This document shows, piece after piece, positions 9,471-20,349 of a DNA stretch of 64,000 bases. The DNA lies in assembly GCA_030015575.1 (NCBI GenBank), contig CM057344.1:593410410-593474409 (forward strand), given 5' to 3'. Below the pieces are notes generated by a model, which saw only the letters and a program-made list of their open reading frames with translations, ran no database searches and was not told the origin of the DNA. The stretch's first letter is position 1. Each line of letters starts with the position of its first letter. A program made the translations under genes and the position numbers. This DNA is from Agapanthus africanus (lineage: Eukaryota; Streptophyta; Magnoliopsida; Asparagales; Amaryllidaceae).

Positions 9471-10524
9471 ATTCTGGAGAAGGAGAAAGTTGTTACCGCG
9501 ATGCGGTAACGTAATTAACTGCAGGGGCTTGCGCCTGCAGGGAAGAGCGTCCCCACAATCAAAAACCCCTCAAGCGAGGGGGAATCTGACGAAGTCTGCT
9601 ACATCGGCCGCATCCGTCTAAACCTCCGATACACGGTGCCATAAATCAACTTGGCATCTTCGGAGAGGTGGACGGATAAAACCAAATAGCATCTGCCCCG
9701 AACCTCAGGCACGTGACGTCCTAACGTCGCAGGCTGCCGTTCGGAGGGGAACAGCCACGTGTCGGCACGTGGGCGCTTTGCGCATGAGCGCTGCGCGCCG
9801 GCGAGGATAAGAGGCTTTTAGCCTCGAAAAAAGATTTCTCAAAAGAGAAATCAGAGAGGAGTTGGACTCCTGAATGTGTTTTGGGGTTAATGGAAGGGGT
9901 TCTTCTTCTTCCTCCTGTTGTTTGCTGGATCTTGAAGATCAAGGGATGTGAAATGTCAAAATCTCTCTTTTTTGAGATCTGATGGCAGATCTGAGTTCCC
10001 CTTAATGGGTTTTGTGGTGGAAAACTATTTAGTTTTGAAAAAGGAAGAGTAAAACTCTTGATTTAATTCAAGAAAAAAAAGAAGGTTTTGGAACCTTGAA
10101 GAAGGAAGAAAGATCTCAGATCTGAAACTTTTTTTTTGGAGAGAGAAAAAAGTTGTTGAGATATTTCATTATCTTTGCCTTTATAGGCTATACACTTTAC
10201 ACATAGCCCCTTGGGCTTCACAAAATGGCATTTTGCCTATCCCATGGCTCATGTGCCATTTCTTTTTGCACATAAGCCATGGGCTTTACAAAAATTTGGC
10301 TTTATGCCTATTTTTTCTTACATTTATCCATAAAATAAAATAAAAGAAATTGCAACAAAATTATTTATTACAAAATTTTTATCTTGGCATGGGGGGAGGC
10401 CGGCCGCTTCATGTTCGGGCTCGACCCGGGCATGGGCCCACTGGGTCTGGGCTTGGACCCACTTGGCTTGGGGTTGACTTGGATTTTGACTTGGTCAACC
10501 GGGGTGTAAATTTTTACCCTAACA
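9470..10524 (-). mobile_element. Gypsy-type LTR in reverse orientation
   Basis: Read on the minus strand from 10524 it begins TGTTAGGGTAAAAATTTACA and matches the + strand LTR that starts at 26572 over about 800 bases: the start, a proline-like GGGCCC-rich part, a 'catgggctt' repeat, the TATA-like CTATAAAGG, and the GTGCC-rich end near 9720. Hairpins such as GAGGCTTTTAGCCTC, GGAGTTGGACTCC and CTGCAGG...CCTGCAG are frequent. The inner boundary (lower coordinate) is uncertain, and no partner LTR in this orientation is in the window. Confidence 0.65.
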
Positions 10525-11206
10525 ATCTATACCCTACGCATCTGCGGTAGGCTCTATAATGTATGCGATGTTGTGTACCAGACCAGATGTAGCATACGCA
10601 TTGAACGTTGTAAGCCGGTATCAGTCGGACCCAGGGGAGAAACACTGGATAGCAGTAAAGAACATTCTCAAGTACCTGAGAAGGACTAAGGAGATGTTCT
10701 TGGTGTATAGCGGAAAAGACCTCCAGATCGAGGCCTTTGCTGACTCCAGCTTCCAGAGTGACAAGGATGACTCCAAGTCCATGTCGGGTTATGTCTTTAC
10801 CCTCAATGGAGGGACGGTTTGCTGGAAGAGCTCCAAGAAGGAAACCGTTGCTAACTCAACTATGGAAGCGGAGTACATAGCTGCTTGTGATGCCGCAAAG
10901 GAAGCTGTCTTGATGAAGAAGTTCCTCACGGAGCTTCAGGTGGTTCCTACCATTGTTGATCCAATACCGTTGTATTATGACAACAACGGCGCTATAGCTT
11001 TAGCGAAGGAACCCAGGTCCCATCAGAAGTCCAGGAACATTTTGAGGCGGTACCACCTGATCAGGGAGATCGTAGATCGCCGGGAGATCGAGGTGAAGAG
11101 AGTAAATTCGGAGAATAACACTGCAGATCCATTCACGAAGGCCATACCCCAGACTCGGTTCGAGCGGCTGATCGAGATGATAGGTCTTCGATACGCCAGT
11201 ACATAG
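10525..11206 (+). pseudogene. 3' end of a Ty1/copia pol gene (reverse transcriptase tail and RNase H), Angela-like
   Basis: Translation starts in mid-protein (SIPYASAVGSIMYAMLCTRPD) and runs open to a stop at 11204-11206. It covers the end of the reverse transcriptase and the RNase H domain: DVAYALNVVSRYQ, ILKYLRRTKEMFLVYSG, the acidic RNase H motifs AFADSSFQSD, STMEAEYIA, and YYDNNGAIALAKEP. RNase H removes the RNA strand during reverse transcription. The 5' part of the gene is absent: the reverse gypsy LTR ends exactly at 10524. The frame itself is intact. It is about 80-85% similar by eye to the copy at 21237-21897. Confidence 0.88.
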
Positions 11207-11226
11207 CCTTAGTGCAAGTGGGAGAT

Positions 11227-13419
11227 TGTTAGTGTATATGCCCTAGAGGCCATTACTGTATCATACTAGTTTGTATATTACTTGATGGAAGCTTGGGATA
11301 TTCACAGTTGTATAGACAATCTTGCTCAAAATGGTAGTATGCTACTTGGTTTGTTTCTACTTTAATATGTGCATGTGTTTCTTTTAGCATATCGCTTATA
11401 CATATTAGTAGAGCCCTTAGGATCTTTGCTTGATTACCAGTGTTGTGATGGCAGTCACACTTGTGGGGGCTGGGTAATCTATAAGCACATCCTTATACAG
11501 GTCCCTAGTCGTAGGATTATCGAGACAGGGTATCGATACTCTGGAGTAGACTAGCATATGCGCTTCTCATCCCAGCAGGGGAGATGGTCTGTCCCACAAC
11601 CGTCAGTACGTCGTACTTGAGATAGTATGCGGGTGCTCGTTAGGTTACGAGTACACTGGACAGGATTCGTCGGGAACTGTTGATTGGTATTATACCTATC
11701 GTCAGTTATCAGTTCCCAGGTGACATGAGTACAGCTTAGTCCGCTGACTTGACACCGTCATTTCGCCTCGAGTGTGTTCCTACTGTTCTTTGATTACTAC
11801 CCTACCACGGCTCAAAGGAGTCGTGTAAACAGGTAGTAGTTGGGTGCAGTCCCGAAGCACTTGGAGGCAGTGACGGTTAGACAGGATTCGTCTCTCCCGG
11901 TATTAGGGGCTGATATTGCCCTGTGTCTAGGAGAGCCATTACACAAAGTCCCTGGCCAGGGCAAGCGAGATATACTGGTAAGTTTCCAGTGTTATCTCAG
12001 GGTGTTCTGGGCTACACTCCGACACGACTTGTACCGCTATTAGGGGACTGACGTTTACCACCCCTCTGGGCCCGCCATGCGATATTCTCAGACGAACAGA
12101 CCGGACTGTACGGAGATTGTCGCATTCAGGCTCAGTAGGAGTTCGGATGGGTTTACCTCATCGGCCTTCTTATCGACATCTACCTGGGGACCGTTACGTA
12201 CAGCTAGTGCCGCTTGCGGTCTGTGGTTAAACCCACTGCCAGCGTAGTGTCGAGTCTTTAGAGTCCCACACAGAGAGTTTCCCTGCACTAAGCGAAAGGT
12301 GTAGAGGCCGTATGGTTTTACGGCAAGGCTACGATCACTTACGTGCACTTGTGTGCGTATGCTGTTCGGGCAGACAATACTAGTGGGCTTTGGTTTAAGC
12401 CGGATCCTAGTATTGTATGGATGGATTAGTTTTGTCTTCTGTGCATTCACATTCTACGGAATGCGGATGCGGGTGTGTATGCACAGTTGTGAGGAGCGAA
12501 GAATAAGGAGGTGCCTCATTAGGGTTTTGACAGTTGATTAGGTCAAAACCATTACGAGGCGGACTCATTAGGGTTTTGACAGTTGATTAGGTCAAAACAT
12601 TACGAGGCGGACTCATTAGGGTTTTGACAGTTAGTTCGGTCAAAACCATCATGAGCCGGGGACATTATTTACTAATTTTTTTAGTGATAATTATGTTACG
12701 GCTAATTGCTTTGACCATTTGACCATACTTGACTTTATTGACCGTTTGACCAAAGTTGACTAGGATCTTCATGAGAGGTCTAGAGTCTTCTTTGGTTTTC
12801 ATTTTATTTTTGTGATGAAAATGGTCAAGTCAAGGTAGCCATCCACTTTATCATGAAAAGATTAGTAATGATGATGTTTATGCATTATTATTTCCATGGT
12901 TCTTTTTGTTTTGGTTCATAATTTCTTTTCTCATTCTCTCTCATGAAAGAAAAAGCTCCATGGTTGCTCCTTCATCTTCCTCCTCTTGATATTTCCTTTG
13001 ATCTCATGTGTTGAGAAAATAAGGATCCAAATTGACAAACACATCCATCTTCTTTTTCTACACAACCTAGGACATCAAGCTTAGCAACCTTGTTGCCCTA
13101 GTTACCTCGGTTTGAGGTGGAGCTCGGAACACAAACTCTCGGGTGGATCGTCTTCAACTCAAGGAGGCCGCGGAGGTGACCAAGATTCGGATCGATCCTT
13201 GGAGCTTGGATGGACGAGCAGGACAGCGGAGTGAAGACCCGAAGGACCGGTTTCGTGAGGTATAATCTCTATGACATAGTAGATAGAACCTCATATAGTT
13301 TGCTAGGTTTTTTGTTTAGCAAAGATCCTCCTTTTAGTCCATGTTGCTTTTGTATCAAAAATCATTTTTTACCGTTTCCGCCTCCCCGTAAGAACCGGGG
13401 TGAGCAACGTGGACTTACA
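11227..13419 (+). mobile_element. Angela-like Ty1/copia 3' LTR
   Basis: The polypurine tract AAGTGGGAGAT at 11216-11226 is followed by TGTTAGTGTATATGCCCTAG, close to the start of Angela/BARE-type LTRs. The LTR ends with CGTGGACTTACA at 13419, the same end as the LTR at 41896-44160. Length 2193 bp, TG...CA. Shared blocks with the other copia LTRs include 'gacgagtctttagagtcc' and the 'ggaccggactgtacgg' region. No target-site duplication can be checked because the 5' half of this element is missing. Confidence 0.75.
12515..12655. repeat. Three tandem units of 48-49 bp with GTTTTGAC/GTCAAAAC hairpins
   Basis: CTCATTAGGGTTTTGACAG starts units at 12515, 12564 and 12612. Each unit holds GTTTTGAC-N10-GTCAAAAC, an 8-base stem, followed by 'attacgaggcgga'. 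The third unit has point changes in the loop. Located in the LTR of the Angela-like fragment. Confidence 0.85.
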
Positions 13420-14741
13420 CCTCCGAGGAAAGAACGCAGAAAATCTGACCTAGAGGGAAGAGCGCCGAGCTAACAAAAAAAGGGAAGAGGAAATTATAGC
13501 GAAGTGTGGACCTTCAGGGGGATCCCACCTCTATTTATAGCAATCGGCGAACACATCCAGCAGCGCCGACCGTCTCCCGCCAAAATGACGCTTCGCATTC
13601 AACGGCCACCAACACTCCACCTATCGCATGCGTATTGGGCGCGTCCCATTGGGCACGAAAACACCGACGGCCCGTCACGTCAGCCAACCAGTGTCGGACA
13701 CTTGACCCGGTGATCCGATGAACGTATGCCCGAATCGGCGCTTCCTCTTTAATGCAAGATCTCTTCCCTGATCTGCTGACATCACCAAAAAAAACACAAC
13801 TAATTGCCCGGGAATCCAAGTCGACGCCGTCTTCAAATAAGAACTTAGCCCGGGTGACCGATTAGACCACTCTCGACCCGACCCATAAATAGGTCAGGAC
13901 GAGAGTAGGGTCCTAATGATGATGCTCGGTACTGAGCACTCCCCAGATCATGACACGTGGCAGATGACGTGTCCCGAGGCTTACAGGAAAGGAGCAGGAA
14001 CGGTACATTGGAAGCATGCCCCGGGCCTTCGACCCGAGGATGTTCCCGACCTTCAGCGGCCTTCCCGACCACTCCTGTGCCCGCCTTACAAACAACCATT
14101 GGCTCGCTTCCGAACCCTCCCGCACGCTGAGTTCCCTCGGCCCTCCTAACTCGCCTCCAAGCTATCGCATGAACCAAGCTTGCCTGGCCTCCCGCTCGCC
14201 TCCGAGTCTCCCGCCGAACTTAGTTTCCTCGATCTCATCGACCGACCCACAGCACGGATCACAGGAGTCTCTGCCACGGCTCTGCGAATCTCGCCTGACA
14301 CGAGATATCCGCCGCCCACGATCTCGCGTTCCACGCCATCTCGTTCCTCGATTAACGAGCATATCTCATCATTAATAGGAAATCCCGCCATTCGCGTAGG
14401 TGTAACGCCAGGGGCGTAACGGCCGGCGTGAATCTCGCACCCGCCAGCCCACGGCTGCCACTATATAAACCCCTCTCTCAGACAACTCAGGTAAGACGAT
14501 TTTAATCCAACAAGCCGCTACTCTGCCCAATTAACCCGTCTAACTTGATCGTCGGAGGGTCCTCGATGGCACAACCACCCCGAGAATTCCTTGCAAATAG
14601 CTCGGCTCCATCCACATCAAGCCCACTGAGATCCACACGCACCAAGGGGAAACCCTCTGATCCAATCTCAGCCACTCATCACCACTCGCTGCGGATCAAC
14701 GGAAGGTAACATCTGAAGAAGATCCAGAACTCCATCAACTG
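13420..14741. mobile_element. Unassigned LTR-like stretch
   Basis: GC-rich sequence without a convincing gene. It has features of a gypsy LTR: TGACACGTGGCAGATGACGTG near 13950, a TATA box ACTATATAAACC near 14460, and CTTGATCGTCGGAGGGTCC near 14537, a string seen near the 3' end of many plant gypsy LTRs. Overlapping open frames on both strands at 13845-14420 are not conserved with anything I recognise. The stretch ends where the duplicated FTSHI5 upstream region begins. Confidence 0.4.
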
Positions 14742-16732
14742 CCCTCATCTTACCTCAACTCCATCTTTCATTTTTACCCTACTGAAACTAGAAACCCCTC
14801 AATCTTATTTCTTTCTGTGACTCACTCTTTTTCTCTTTCTTGATTGGATGAACAGATTGAGATTGAGCTGGAGTCCTAAGCGAAGGATGATCGATTCTTT
14901 CAAAGAATAGTGCCGAGTAGGTTGCAGATTTCAGTAGAGACATTGATAAAAGCTTTAAACTTTTGTTATAAATTACATGATCTTACATTAAACTTTTTCC
15001 TAAATACTATGAGTGTTTTTATCTAAAATATAAAAAGAATGCAAGAGAACTTAATTTGTGCATGAGCTAACAAGATCAAAGAATTCTGCGAATATTTATA
15101 CAAACGGCTAAAATACTAAACTAATGATTAAAGAGCCTAAATTGGAGAAAACAAACCAACAAAGCGGCAACTAAATTTCCAATCCCAAAATTCACAACAA
15201 ATTTTGGGTTAAGACTAATAATACTGCTCAAATGTTCAAATATCGGAAATAAAGAAAAGAAAATAAATTAAACAGAAAAAACAGGATTTTCAAATCAAGA
15301 GCCTTGTCATCCTTTCACCATCTTCATCTTCGGTATCTTCATCCTCGTGGGTCTTTTTGAACTGAATCTTTCTGTAATAAAATCCATCAACTAACCATCA
15401 AGGTCTAGGTAATTAGCCATCTTCATCCATACAATTAACAATAACAAGCAAACAAGGGGGATGATTTAGTTAACTGCTCTAAATTTGGGACCTTCTTACA
15501 AATTATACAAGGCTTATATAGGAAAAATTATACAGTGTCGGCCGTATATGCATGCTCATGAGAGAGAAAGAAATCGATACACATGTCCTATCAGGCTCGG
15601 CCGCTCAAAGGGTGCGTGAAATTCTCCATCTTTTTCTTTTTGGTTTTTTATTTACAGGCCCCAAAACAAACCAAATTCATTTCTACCTCAAAACTTGACA
15701 TTTACTTTTTACCCGAAAACTAATAAGAGAAGTCATTTTATACCCTTTACAATTTCCGTCAGAAAGAAACCCTGTCAACTTTAACTTTAATTTTTTCTAC
15801 ATAGATTTTAGGTTTATCACTTACCCAAAGACAACAAGTAAGACCGCAGAAGTATTGAACTTTTCCAAAGTTAGAGAAAGATATTAAAGATGCTCCTGAT
15901 TTCATGGTCGAATTTAAGAAAGGCGCAACAGAGATCTAAACCCTGATTTCAATTTAGGGAATAAATGGCGTATTTCCAAATAAGAAGAGATGTTGAGATA
16001 TCTTAAAGAAAAACATGATATTATGCCGTTAAAAGTTGATGGAAATCGTAAAGAGGGTAAAATGATGCATCTTACTAGTTTTGGGGTAAAAAGCAAATAC
16101 GAAGTTTTTGGACAGAAAGGAATTTGGTTCTTCAGGGACACAAGAAAAAAAACTCATTTCTTTTTGCCGTCTAGACATATTACACTAGCTTACTGAATAA
16201 TTTCAGACGCATGGTGCTACCCATTCGCTGACACCTGGGGCCCACGCCATCCCCATCCTCTTCAAACCCTATCTAAAACCCCTCTTCTTCCTCTTTCCTC
16301 TCTCCCTCCCCCCCGCTCTGCAAATTGAACTCATTCACAAATGAAACCCTGGCATTTTCTCTCTCTAGAAAATGGAATCCCTTTGCTCCTCTTTCATCTC
16401 CTCTCCTTCATCCCTCTTCACTCCCTCTTCCCTCTCCTCCTCCTCCACTTCTCCTTCCTCCTTCCCCATCTGCCTTCGATCCCTCCATCGCCGGCGAATA
16501 CTCGCCATCCATTCATCCCTCCCCAACCCCAAACCCACCACCAAAACCCTAACTTTCTCTGATCTCGCTCGAAACTCCCTCTCCATCCTCATCTTCTCCG
16601 TCTCCATCGCCTTCCTCCCGATCCCTTCCCGCAAGATCCACGCCATCGCGGCTCCAGCCTCCACCGCGGTGAAATCGAGAAAGGGATCGGTCTCGAAAGA
16701 GCATCAGTTTTCGGGATATACAAAGAGGTTGC
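14742..16732 (+). repeat. Duplicated FTSHI5 upstream region and start of exon 1 (truncated copy)
   Basis: Colinear with 30748-32711 from CCCTCATCTTACC to AAGAGGTTGCTT. It covers about 1.6 kb of upstream sequence, a foldback element and the first ~120 codons of FTSHI5. The copies differ by scattered substitutions and small indels; many lie outside the coding part. The similarity stops abruptly at 16732, where the copia sequence begins. The other copy continues into the gene. This is a segmental duplication truncated at both ends. Confidence 0.9.
15640..16155. mobile_element. Foldback (MITE-like) element in the duplicated upstream region
   Basis: The left arm (about 15640-15790, with CCAAATTCATTT...GTAAAGG) and the right arm (about 16020-16155) are reverse complements of each other over roughly 120 bases with mismatches. 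The middle is about 230 bases and non-coding. The matching element in the intact copy is at about 31618-32133. It therefore was inserted before the duplication. Confidence 0.6.
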
Positions 16733-16779
16733 TTGTGTTTTGCATATATATGTGCTTATGCTTTGCATCCGCTGCATAA
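16372..16779 (+). pseudogene. Truncated FTSHI5 exon 1 fused to copia sequence
   Basis: Encodes 135 residues. The first ~121 correspond to the N-terminus of FTSHI5 at 32348: a Ser/Pro/Thr-rich transit peptide, the hydrophobic stretch SLSILIFSVSIAFLPIPS, and the conserved FSGYTKRLL. After Leu-121 the frame continues into retrotransposon sequence (VFCIYMCLCFASAA) and stops. The coding part has a Q/E change and several silent changes relative to the intact copy but no stop. It retains the whole upstream region, so it may be transcribed. It cannot give a working FTSHI5. Confidence 0.85.
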
Positions 16780-17950
16780 ATACAAAATACGGACCACCTA
16801 GTATATCCTGTATTTTCATATATATGTGCTTCTGTTGTGGATATTCTGTAATGTGATTACTTTATATGCTGAGACGAATGATATATTATATATGTGATAT
16901 ATAATAAACGTTGCTTATGTTTTGCATCCGCGCTAGTCCCGCCCCGCTGTGCCGTTAGTTAAGTAACCTAACGGTCCATAACGGGACATTGTGGCGAATG
17001 TGGATGGCATAAGCGTACGTTCTATTTTCGTTTCTTTTCTGTAATGGCTAAGGACTTAAATGATGGGACTACATTAATATGATTAATGTAAACAAAAGAA
17101 ACCTAAAAAGATGTTGTAGAATCAGATTTGAAACCTACTCGGCTTTTTATGAAAAAGCAAGATTTCAAAAGGCGGAGATTAAGCCGCTCCTTTTAAAACC
17201 ATTAGATTCTACAACGATATCAAGTTCGAAGCATTAAAGGTTTTCTTAAAAACTATACGCAGCCCTCCGTTATTTTAGGAAGTAGAGTATTTAGTATTCG
17301 TGCTACGTATGTTGTTTATAGTCAAGGCGTAGTGTACGGTAGTTAAGTGATGTCTTTCTACACACCATATGATGAGATTAATTAGGACGTTCATATGATT
17401 ATGTTGATTATAGTCAAGGGTCATATGGATGGGTCTAATTAATCATAAAATGACGGGTAGAACTTGATTAGTACTTATGATATGTTGATTATAGTCAAGA
17501 TCATAAGTGCTAGGGGTAAAAACATATCGGGAGTTTCAAGTGTTGAAATTTGCAATGAGATTGCATACCTTCTATGTGATAGTAGGATCCCGATCCCCCT
17601 ATGAGTAATAGTTGCTCCCGGGAGAATTTTGCACTTTCAATTAGCTAACTCATTAGGTGTCTAGAAAGGTGTCAACGGGGCTACGCCTCTGAGAAAATGA
17701 GGTTTATTTTAATTAGGTCCGTGCGAAAGCACGGGGAACCTCCCTCAGAAGTACAGACACTGGCCTGGCTGAACGGTTAGCGAAATTGTAGAATATAATT
17801 AATCCTGACTAATTTTTTCCTTTTAAGGTTTGAAGGAGAATTTGATAAAAGCAGTAGGAGACATCGATTAGATAAGATAATAAACCAATCTAATCTTTGC
17901 AAGAGCTTCCGCTGAGTGTATTCTTTTCTCTCTCCTAATGGCAGATAATC

Positions 17951-18790
17951 ATGACTGTACTTAAGCTACTATTAGAGAAAAATAAGCTTACCGGACCGAA
18001 CTATAAAGACTAGTTGAGGAACATTAACATTGCTCTCATATATGATAAAGTATCATATATCCTCACTGCCACAGCCCCGCCCAAATCAGGCCATGAATCT
18101 TCTGTTGCGAATAGGGAGATCCGCAAAACGTGGGATATTGACCGTGCCACCGCCAAATGCCTCGTGCTTGCATCGATGGACAATAAACATCAAAAGCAGC
18201 ACGAGGAGATGGATGTTCAATCCATCTTTCTCCATACAAAAGATATGTATGGGGAGCAACCTCGTATCCTTCGATACGAAGTATCTCGAAAGCTGTTTCA
18301 GATACGAATGGCTCCTGACACACCAGTAGGCGATCATGTTTTGAAGATGATAGCTCTTATTGAAGAGCTTGAGGGCATCAGATGGACAATGGAGAACGAG
18401 CAGTATATTGATATTGTTCTACAGTCTCTTCTCTCTGCCTTTGCTCCTTTCATAGTGAATTTCAACATGCATAGCATGGAGAAATCACTACCCGAACTTC
18501 TCGATATGTTGAGAAATGCGGAGAGCACGCTTAAGGCGAAGTCTCCCTCTCTGCTTATTTGACAATATTCCTCTTCTATCCCAAAGGCCAAGGCCAAGGG
18601 AAAGAAAAAGAAGAAGGCCACCAAGCCGAAAGGGGGAATCAAAAAGGCAAAGGGGAAGGACAAATCCAAAGCTGCGGAGTCGGGAAAAGGAGAATGCTTC
18701 TACTGCAAGAAGACGGGACACTGGAAGCGGAATTGTACCGAGTACCTTAGACTCAAGAAAGGGAAGCATGTTGATGCTTCAGCTTCAGGT
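17951..18790 (+). pseudogene. Copia gag with nonsense mutations
   Basis: The frame starts MTVLKLLLEKNKLTGPNYKD and then meets TAG at 18011, where related gags have Trp (NYKDW). It continues through NINIALIYDKVSYIL to a second stop after 18559, and then through a Lys-rich linker to the zinc knuckle ECFYCKKTGHWKRNC at about 18691-18735 (Cys-X2-Cys-X4-His-X4-Cys), which binds RNA in the particle. Two stops make this gag inactive. Confidence 0.85.
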
Positions 18791-18835
18791 GTGTTCGTAA
18801 CCGAAAACTGTTTTTTCTATAAACTCTGTTTCCTG

Positions 18836-19590
18836 GGTATTGGATACCGGTTCGGGTTCTCATATCTGCAATTCTGTGCAGGGGCTGAGAAATAGCAGAG
18901 TTTTGAAGACAGGTGATCATACTCTCCGGGTTGGAAATGGTTCCAATGTATATGTAGTTTCAGTGGGAGAGTATCATCTAGGGTTGCTATCGGGTTGTAT
19001 ATTGGTTTTGAACCCATGTTATTTTGTACTAAGCATGCTTTATAATATAATATCCGTTTCTTTGTTGGACAATAAAGGATATCATTTTATATTGCAGCAC
19101 AATGTTATGAACACTAAACTTAATCAAGAGTTGATTGGTTATGGTACACTTAATAACGGGATATACGTCCTTAATCAACACACGGTTTTCAACATACAGC
19201 ACACAAACAAAAGAAAATTTTCAGATATAAATGAAGCTTTTCTTTGGCATTGTAGACTTGGTCATATTAATGAAACAAGACTAAACAAGCTTCAAAAAGA
19301 TAGATATTTAAATTCTTTTGAGTATAAATCTTATGCGACTTGCCAGTCTTGTATCAAAGGAAAATGACCAAAACTCCGTTTGCCGGACACGGAGAAAGAG
19401 CTACTGAGCTCTTGGGCCTCATACATAGTGATGTATGTGGGCCAATGTCTACACATGCGAGAGGCGGTTTTTCTTACTTCATAACTTTTACTGATGATTT
19501 CTCAAGATTCGGTCATGTGTTTTTGATAAAGCATAAGTCTGAAACTTTCGAGAAATTCAAGGAGTACAAACTTGAAGTAGAAAAATAAAC
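18836..19590 (+). pseudogene. Copia protease and integrase start (broken)
   Basis: The protease active site is visible as VLDTGSGSHIC near 18838 in a frame shifted from gag. The GAG-pre-integrase zinc-binding motif follows: WHCRLGHINE...CQSCIKGK (His, His, Cys, Cys) near 19245-19365. After a frame change the integrase core begins with LLGLIHSDVCGPM and FTDDFSRFGHVFL, ending at a TAA near 19586. The protease processes the polyprotein; the integrase inserts the DNA copy. Both are interrupted. Confidence 0.85.
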
Positions 19591-20348
19591 TGGATCGAGC
19601 ATCAAGATACTTCGATCGGATCGAGGTGGAGAGTATCTTAGTACAGAGTTTTTGAACTTCCTGAAAAAGAATGGGATTCTCTCTCAGCTCACTCCCCTTA
19701 CACATCACAGCACAACAGTGTGTCAGAACGGCGGAATCGAACTGTATTAGATATGGTACGATCCATGATGAGTGATGCTGAGTTGCCCCTCTCCTTTTGG
19801 GGACATGCATTGGAGACTGCAGCTTTTCTGTTGAACATGGTTCCGACCAAGACCGTGTCTACCACTCCATATGAGATATGGTATGGGAAGAGACCATATC
19901 TTAAGCGAGTTAAGATTTGGGGTTGTCCGGCTTTTGTCAAAAAGCAGAATCCCGACAAACTCGAGACACGATCGTTCAAATGTTTATTTGTGAGATATCC
20001 AAAAGATTCATATGGATATCTTTTCTACCACAAGGAGGAACAAAGGGTGTTTGTTTCTCGGAATGCCACATTTTTAGAAAATGAGTTTTTCCAAATGATA
20101 CTGATGGCAATGTGTTAGATCTAGATGAGGTTCTAGAAACACAAATTACAAATGACAACTTGGTTGAACCTGATGTTGCAACAGAACTTAATAAACCTCG
20201 GCCACTCCGTAGATCTGGTAGGACTTCTCGCCCACCGGAGAGATACTACGGTTTTCTCGTTGATAGTGATGGAGAAGACTGCATCATAGATGATGATGAC
20301 CCTACCGGTTTTCAGCAAGCTATCACGAGTGGTGACTCTGTGAAGTGA
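19590..20348 (+). pseudogene. Copia integrase, C-terminal part (broken)
   Basis: Contains IKILRSDRGGEYLSTEF, the second catalytic region of the integrase core, then after a frame break the conserved RNRTVLDMVRSMM and PLSFWGHALETAAFLLN, and the integrase tail with WGCPAFVKK. It then runs into the acidic linker before the reverse transcriptase (DSDGEDCIIDDDDP) and stops at 20346-20348. Confidence 0.85.
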
Positions 20349-20349
20349 C

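Noticed and set aside
13845..14419. Overlapping open frames of 66-119 codons on both strands
   Set aside because: GC-rich LTR-like sequence with few stops by chance; no conserved domain, and frames on opposite strands overlap.
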